A stretch of DNA of 64,000 nucleotides from Zhengitettix transpicula (Eukaryota; Arthropoda; Insecta; Orthoptera; Tetrigidae), in assembly GCA_037074705.1 (NCBI GenBank), contig CM073590.1, positions 164,980,746 through 165,044,745 on the forward strand. Direction: 5' to 3'. Positions 60,955-64,000 of this stretch are shown here, one piece after another (position 1 is the first letter of the stretch; every line of letters begins with the position of its first letter). Position numbers and translations under genes: made by a program. The notes beneath the pieces were generated by a model. The model made no database searches. It had not been told where the DNA came from and saw nothing but the letters and a program-made list of their open reading frames with translations.

Positions 60955-62728
60955 AAACACACAATGAGCTTGGTACAGTCCAATAAGTAGTGCTAATATC
61001 AGTATGGCACGAGGAAACGTTAGTTTACAATAGTCTCCAGTGCGTTAATTACCTGTTGACAGTCACATATTTTTACCTTGTTTTACTCGTGACTTGTGTA
61101 AAATAGAGGGTGGTGATAAGGCACTTTTCCTTAGTCCTCATGTTTAATTCAGTGGTTTGGAAATATCACGGGATTTTTCACAGATGTGTGTTGTTTACCT
61201 TCGACAGCATATAATTGGAAACTTCCAAGCGACCTCTTGGCTAATAGTGAAAGGGAGGACGGCAAACAATATCACGCTCTTCTGCTTTTGATTTCTTCCA
61301 ACCTTCACATATAACCTTCACATGTCTGTATCCGACACTATCCAGCCAGGCGATAAGAAAGGCCAAGTGTTTTGCATAAAAAGCCAGTTATTTTCTTAAT
61401 GAGATGATACACAGATTACGTTTAGTTTCAAGGATAAACAAAGTCTTTCTCAGAAATAATAGCAACTAAACTTAATTTTCGGAAAGTGCGATCATATGTC
61501 CTAATCTGAAAAGAAACGAAACACCAGCCACGTATGTTAATTAATTTTCTAGGAAAGAGGATTAGATATTTTTACGGCTTTCAGAAACAATTTTTGTTGT
61601 CATATCATATATATATATATATTCTGACTATAGAGACAAATTATAAATTAACAACAGCCAATTTGAGTCAGAAAAAAGACCGCAGTCAACGGAGAATGAC
61701 CTGACTATCAAAATTTTGTTAAACTTCAACCTCAAGAGGTCGCAAAGTAAGCGACGGAACGTAGTTTAATTTTCTATAAATAAATATATTTTTTCTGACT
61801 TCAAAATGGCTGTTGTTTATTTATACATTTTTGTTGTCATTTTAAATCCATACCAACACACAAATAAAATACGTCGACGTTAGTGCGCTATGGAAATCTG
61901 CGGTCCTCGTAATATCTTCCGAGTTCCCATTTGTTCATTCATATTTGGCACTTTACTATTTTCAAAAAAAATATTCATAGACGCAAATTCTGTAAAAGAG
62001 TCCTAACACTAGTGCAGATACTCTTTCTTTATAACATCTGAAAATCATCCCAGGAAACCCGAGAATAAAACTGAAGAGAATCAGCACTTGCCATGTGCTG
62101 CTCCGGATAAGATTTTTTCTCGTAATACTCAATAAGTTGAATATAGAAGCTCACATATCAAAATTAATTAATCAAAACTTAATAACTATTTTTTTAAAAA
62201 AATAATTGTTTAAAATAAATAAAATCAACCTCTACCGTCCACTTTATTTTAAAAAGGGTTCGTCATAAATTCTTTGAGATGCTCTTGCACGTGGTGCAAT
62301 TTTATTATCATATCTACTGTAGGTTTTTCTTTTCCTGGGCCTTTGAAATGCTGGATGTTTGAACGGGACACAAGATGTATCATTTTGAAGATTATAATGA
62401 AAAACAATAAGAAATATAGCCAAAGATAGACAAAAAGTCAATTCTTTTGTCTGTATCGTCTAATTTTCTAATTGTTAATTTTCAATGAGACGTAAATTTT
62501 TCATTGGAACTACAAGTTATTTAAAATTAAACAATTTTTAAATATTATAATTATAGATAAAAGTTATTTAAAAACAAACAATTATATAAAAAGAAAATCA
62601 TGCTTATATACCGTAGTTCATATTAATATTATGATTTAACCGTCTTTATTTCATCAATTCATCTGTAAAAATAGTCAATAACACAAACTTCACTTTTATT
62701 TTTTTTCAGAAAAGTTTTTACAAACATA

Positions 62729-62775
<47 letters not shown>
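60955..62775. other. Presumed copy B intron 4 sequence
   Basis: AT-rich DNA upstream of exon 5. Contains (AT)n at 61606-61622 and 62733-62774, and near 62395-62450 a minus-strand fragment (TTTGGCTATATTTCTTATT) of the hammerhead-like repeat tail. No exon 4 of copy B is found. Confidence 0.5.
62733..62774. repeat. (TA)n microsatellite
   Basis: Run of about 21 TA dinucleotides directly before the LTR-like start at 62776. Confidence 0.92.
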
Positions 62776-63793
62776 TGTAATACCCAGTTAAGAAGGACAT
62801 GAATTTTGTTCTTATTTCATCAGATTTGTTTACCAACTCAGACTGGGGATTCTTGAGTGGTTTGTATATAAAAAAAGGATAATAATAAAATGATGGATAA
62901 GTGACTCTTAGAGAAGGGGAGGACTATAATTGGACGTTTAGCGGCTCTTAGAGTTTTGACAGACATCGGGACGGAACCCTAAAGGCATAATGACAGAAGT
63001 TTGGTGAACATCCAATTATATTAAAACGAAATGTTTATTTTAATTGTATTGAGTGGCTCTCGGAGCGTGAGAAAGCCAACAGTTGGTGTTTGTTTGGTGA
63101 ACGTGGAAACTCAAAAACTGTGAAAACAAGGGAATATTCTGGAGAGAGGGAAGCAGATAAAAGTTAGTTGGACGGGAGACCTCAAAGGAGATGGACGTGG
63201 AGTGTGGTGCCAGAATCTGAACGAGAAAGACATAGGAGTTGAAATGTTGACCGCAAAGGAGGAGGACGTGGAGGCGGTGATAAATATTCGGTCAAATTGA
63301 ATGGTGGCCGTGCCAAAAAAATAAAATAAACATTTTAGTTCATGCAAGCAATCAGGAGTCGGGATATCAAAAAGGATAAAGTGAATGTGTCTGTGAAACG
63401 TGTGTAAAAGTCTGTGCACAGAAGGGCATTGTAGATTAAAGTGCATTCCTGAAAAAACCCAAATAAAATTGTAAGTAGACATTCAGTAATAAATTCTGTA
63501 AATTGTTAAATAAGGGTAATGAGTCAGATTTCGTTTTTCATTTTATTTAATTGCATTGTTTAAATTCTAAATTTTTAGTTTTCCGTTTCCTTATCAACCC
63601 AGTAATGACCCTGGGGTACAGAGTCTTATTTATAAAATGTAACTGGTTTATTAGTGTAATTTAATTGTTGAGGTAAAATGATATAAAAAATATACAGAGA
63701 TTTTCTTGAGTTGTATTCTTGATTAATAAAATTGATTTGTTTAATAAAATTTATTAACTTGTTTAATTTATATTCCTATAATCATAATTATCA
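62776..63793 (+). mobile_element. LTR-like repeat, 5' LTR with primer-binding-like site
   Basis: 1018 bp from TGTAATACCCAG to AATTATCA, followed by ATAAG and TGGGGTAGTACAATAC (from 63799). This is the same arrangement as at 28100 and 33345. AAATAAAATTG near 63462 may be its polyadenylation signal. The internal part continues to and beyond the right edge. The opposite-strand 123-codon frame at 63482-63111 is a by-product of purine-rich sequence. Confidence 0.45.
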
Positions 63794-64000
63794 ATAAGTG
63801 GGGTAGTACAATACATACCCTCCAATAAGTTTCTTTTGAATTGTTCTTGCTTATTTTGTAAAATAATAACATCATCTCATTTTGCACAACGTTTATTTTC
63901 TTATTTCTGTAATGATTTTTTATTGTAATTTAAATTTATTTTTATTATAATGATACAAATGATTTTTTTTTCATTCATGGACGTTTGTCTGATATATGGA
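63794..64000 (+). other. Start of presumed LTR-element interior
   Basis: Follows the primer-binding-like site; AT-rich, no coding signal before the window ends. Confidence 0.3.

Noticed and set aside
63111..63482. 123-codon minus-strand open frame
   Set aside because: Shadow of the purine-rich LTR-like strand; F/S/P/H-rich composition with no domain.

Overview
The window is AT-rich nuclear DNA from a multicellular eukaryote, very probably an insect. The only conserved protein-coding signal is a split gene family of SLC36-type (pathetic-like) proton-coupled amino acid transporters, with short GT-AG exons separated by kilobase introns. Nearly everything else is dispersed repeats. The transposon-rich layout and a tRNA-derived SINE fit a large-genome insect such as a cockroach or termite, but nothing seen here fixes the species.

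Layout, all transporter exons on the minus strand. At 7200-1113 lie exons 1-4 (N-terminal about 139 residues) of one transporter copy (copy A), which runs off the left edge. At 60945-47951 lie the five last exons (C-terminal about 323 residues, with stop codon) of a transporter copy (copy B), whose start would lie beyond the right edge. The splice phases of the two halves fit each other exactly. The window therefore holds either two head-to-tail paralogues, each cut by a window edge, or one gene whose halves have been permuted by rearrangement or misassembly.

Between the two (7.2-47.9 kb) is about 40 kb of transposon-derived DNA. It holds many copies of a poly-A-tailed retroposon (called R1 here) and a longer relative (R2) present as an inverted pair at 24.8 and 54.8 kb. 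Two Helitron-like non-autonomous elements obey the A/TC...CTAG/T rule, and there are older Helitron relatives with internal tandem modules. Several LTR copies of about 0.9-1.1 kb have TG...CA ends and primer-binding-like sites, with gag- and protease-like coding remnants near some of them. A 167-bp gypsy-type LTR at 35.8 kb is followed by a primer-binding-like site.

The most interesting structural signal is a set of small repeats built around the hammerhead-ribozyme core pattern CTGANGA - hairpin - GAAAC. Several are arranged as long palindromes and two carry perfect 12-13 bp target-site duplications. Hammerhead motifs are known from the terminal repeats of Penelope-like elements, so these are probably short mobile units of that kind.

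Introns of copy B carry an intact tRNA-derived SINE with a perfect 12-bp target duplication, R1 and R2 copies, a 183-bp MITE-like element with perfect 14-bp ends, and a 1.6-kb segment bounded by inverted repeats. One R1 copy ends about 10 bp from the splice donor of the exon at 58 kb. No rRNA gene, true tRNA gene, CRISPR array or bacterial-type operon is present.
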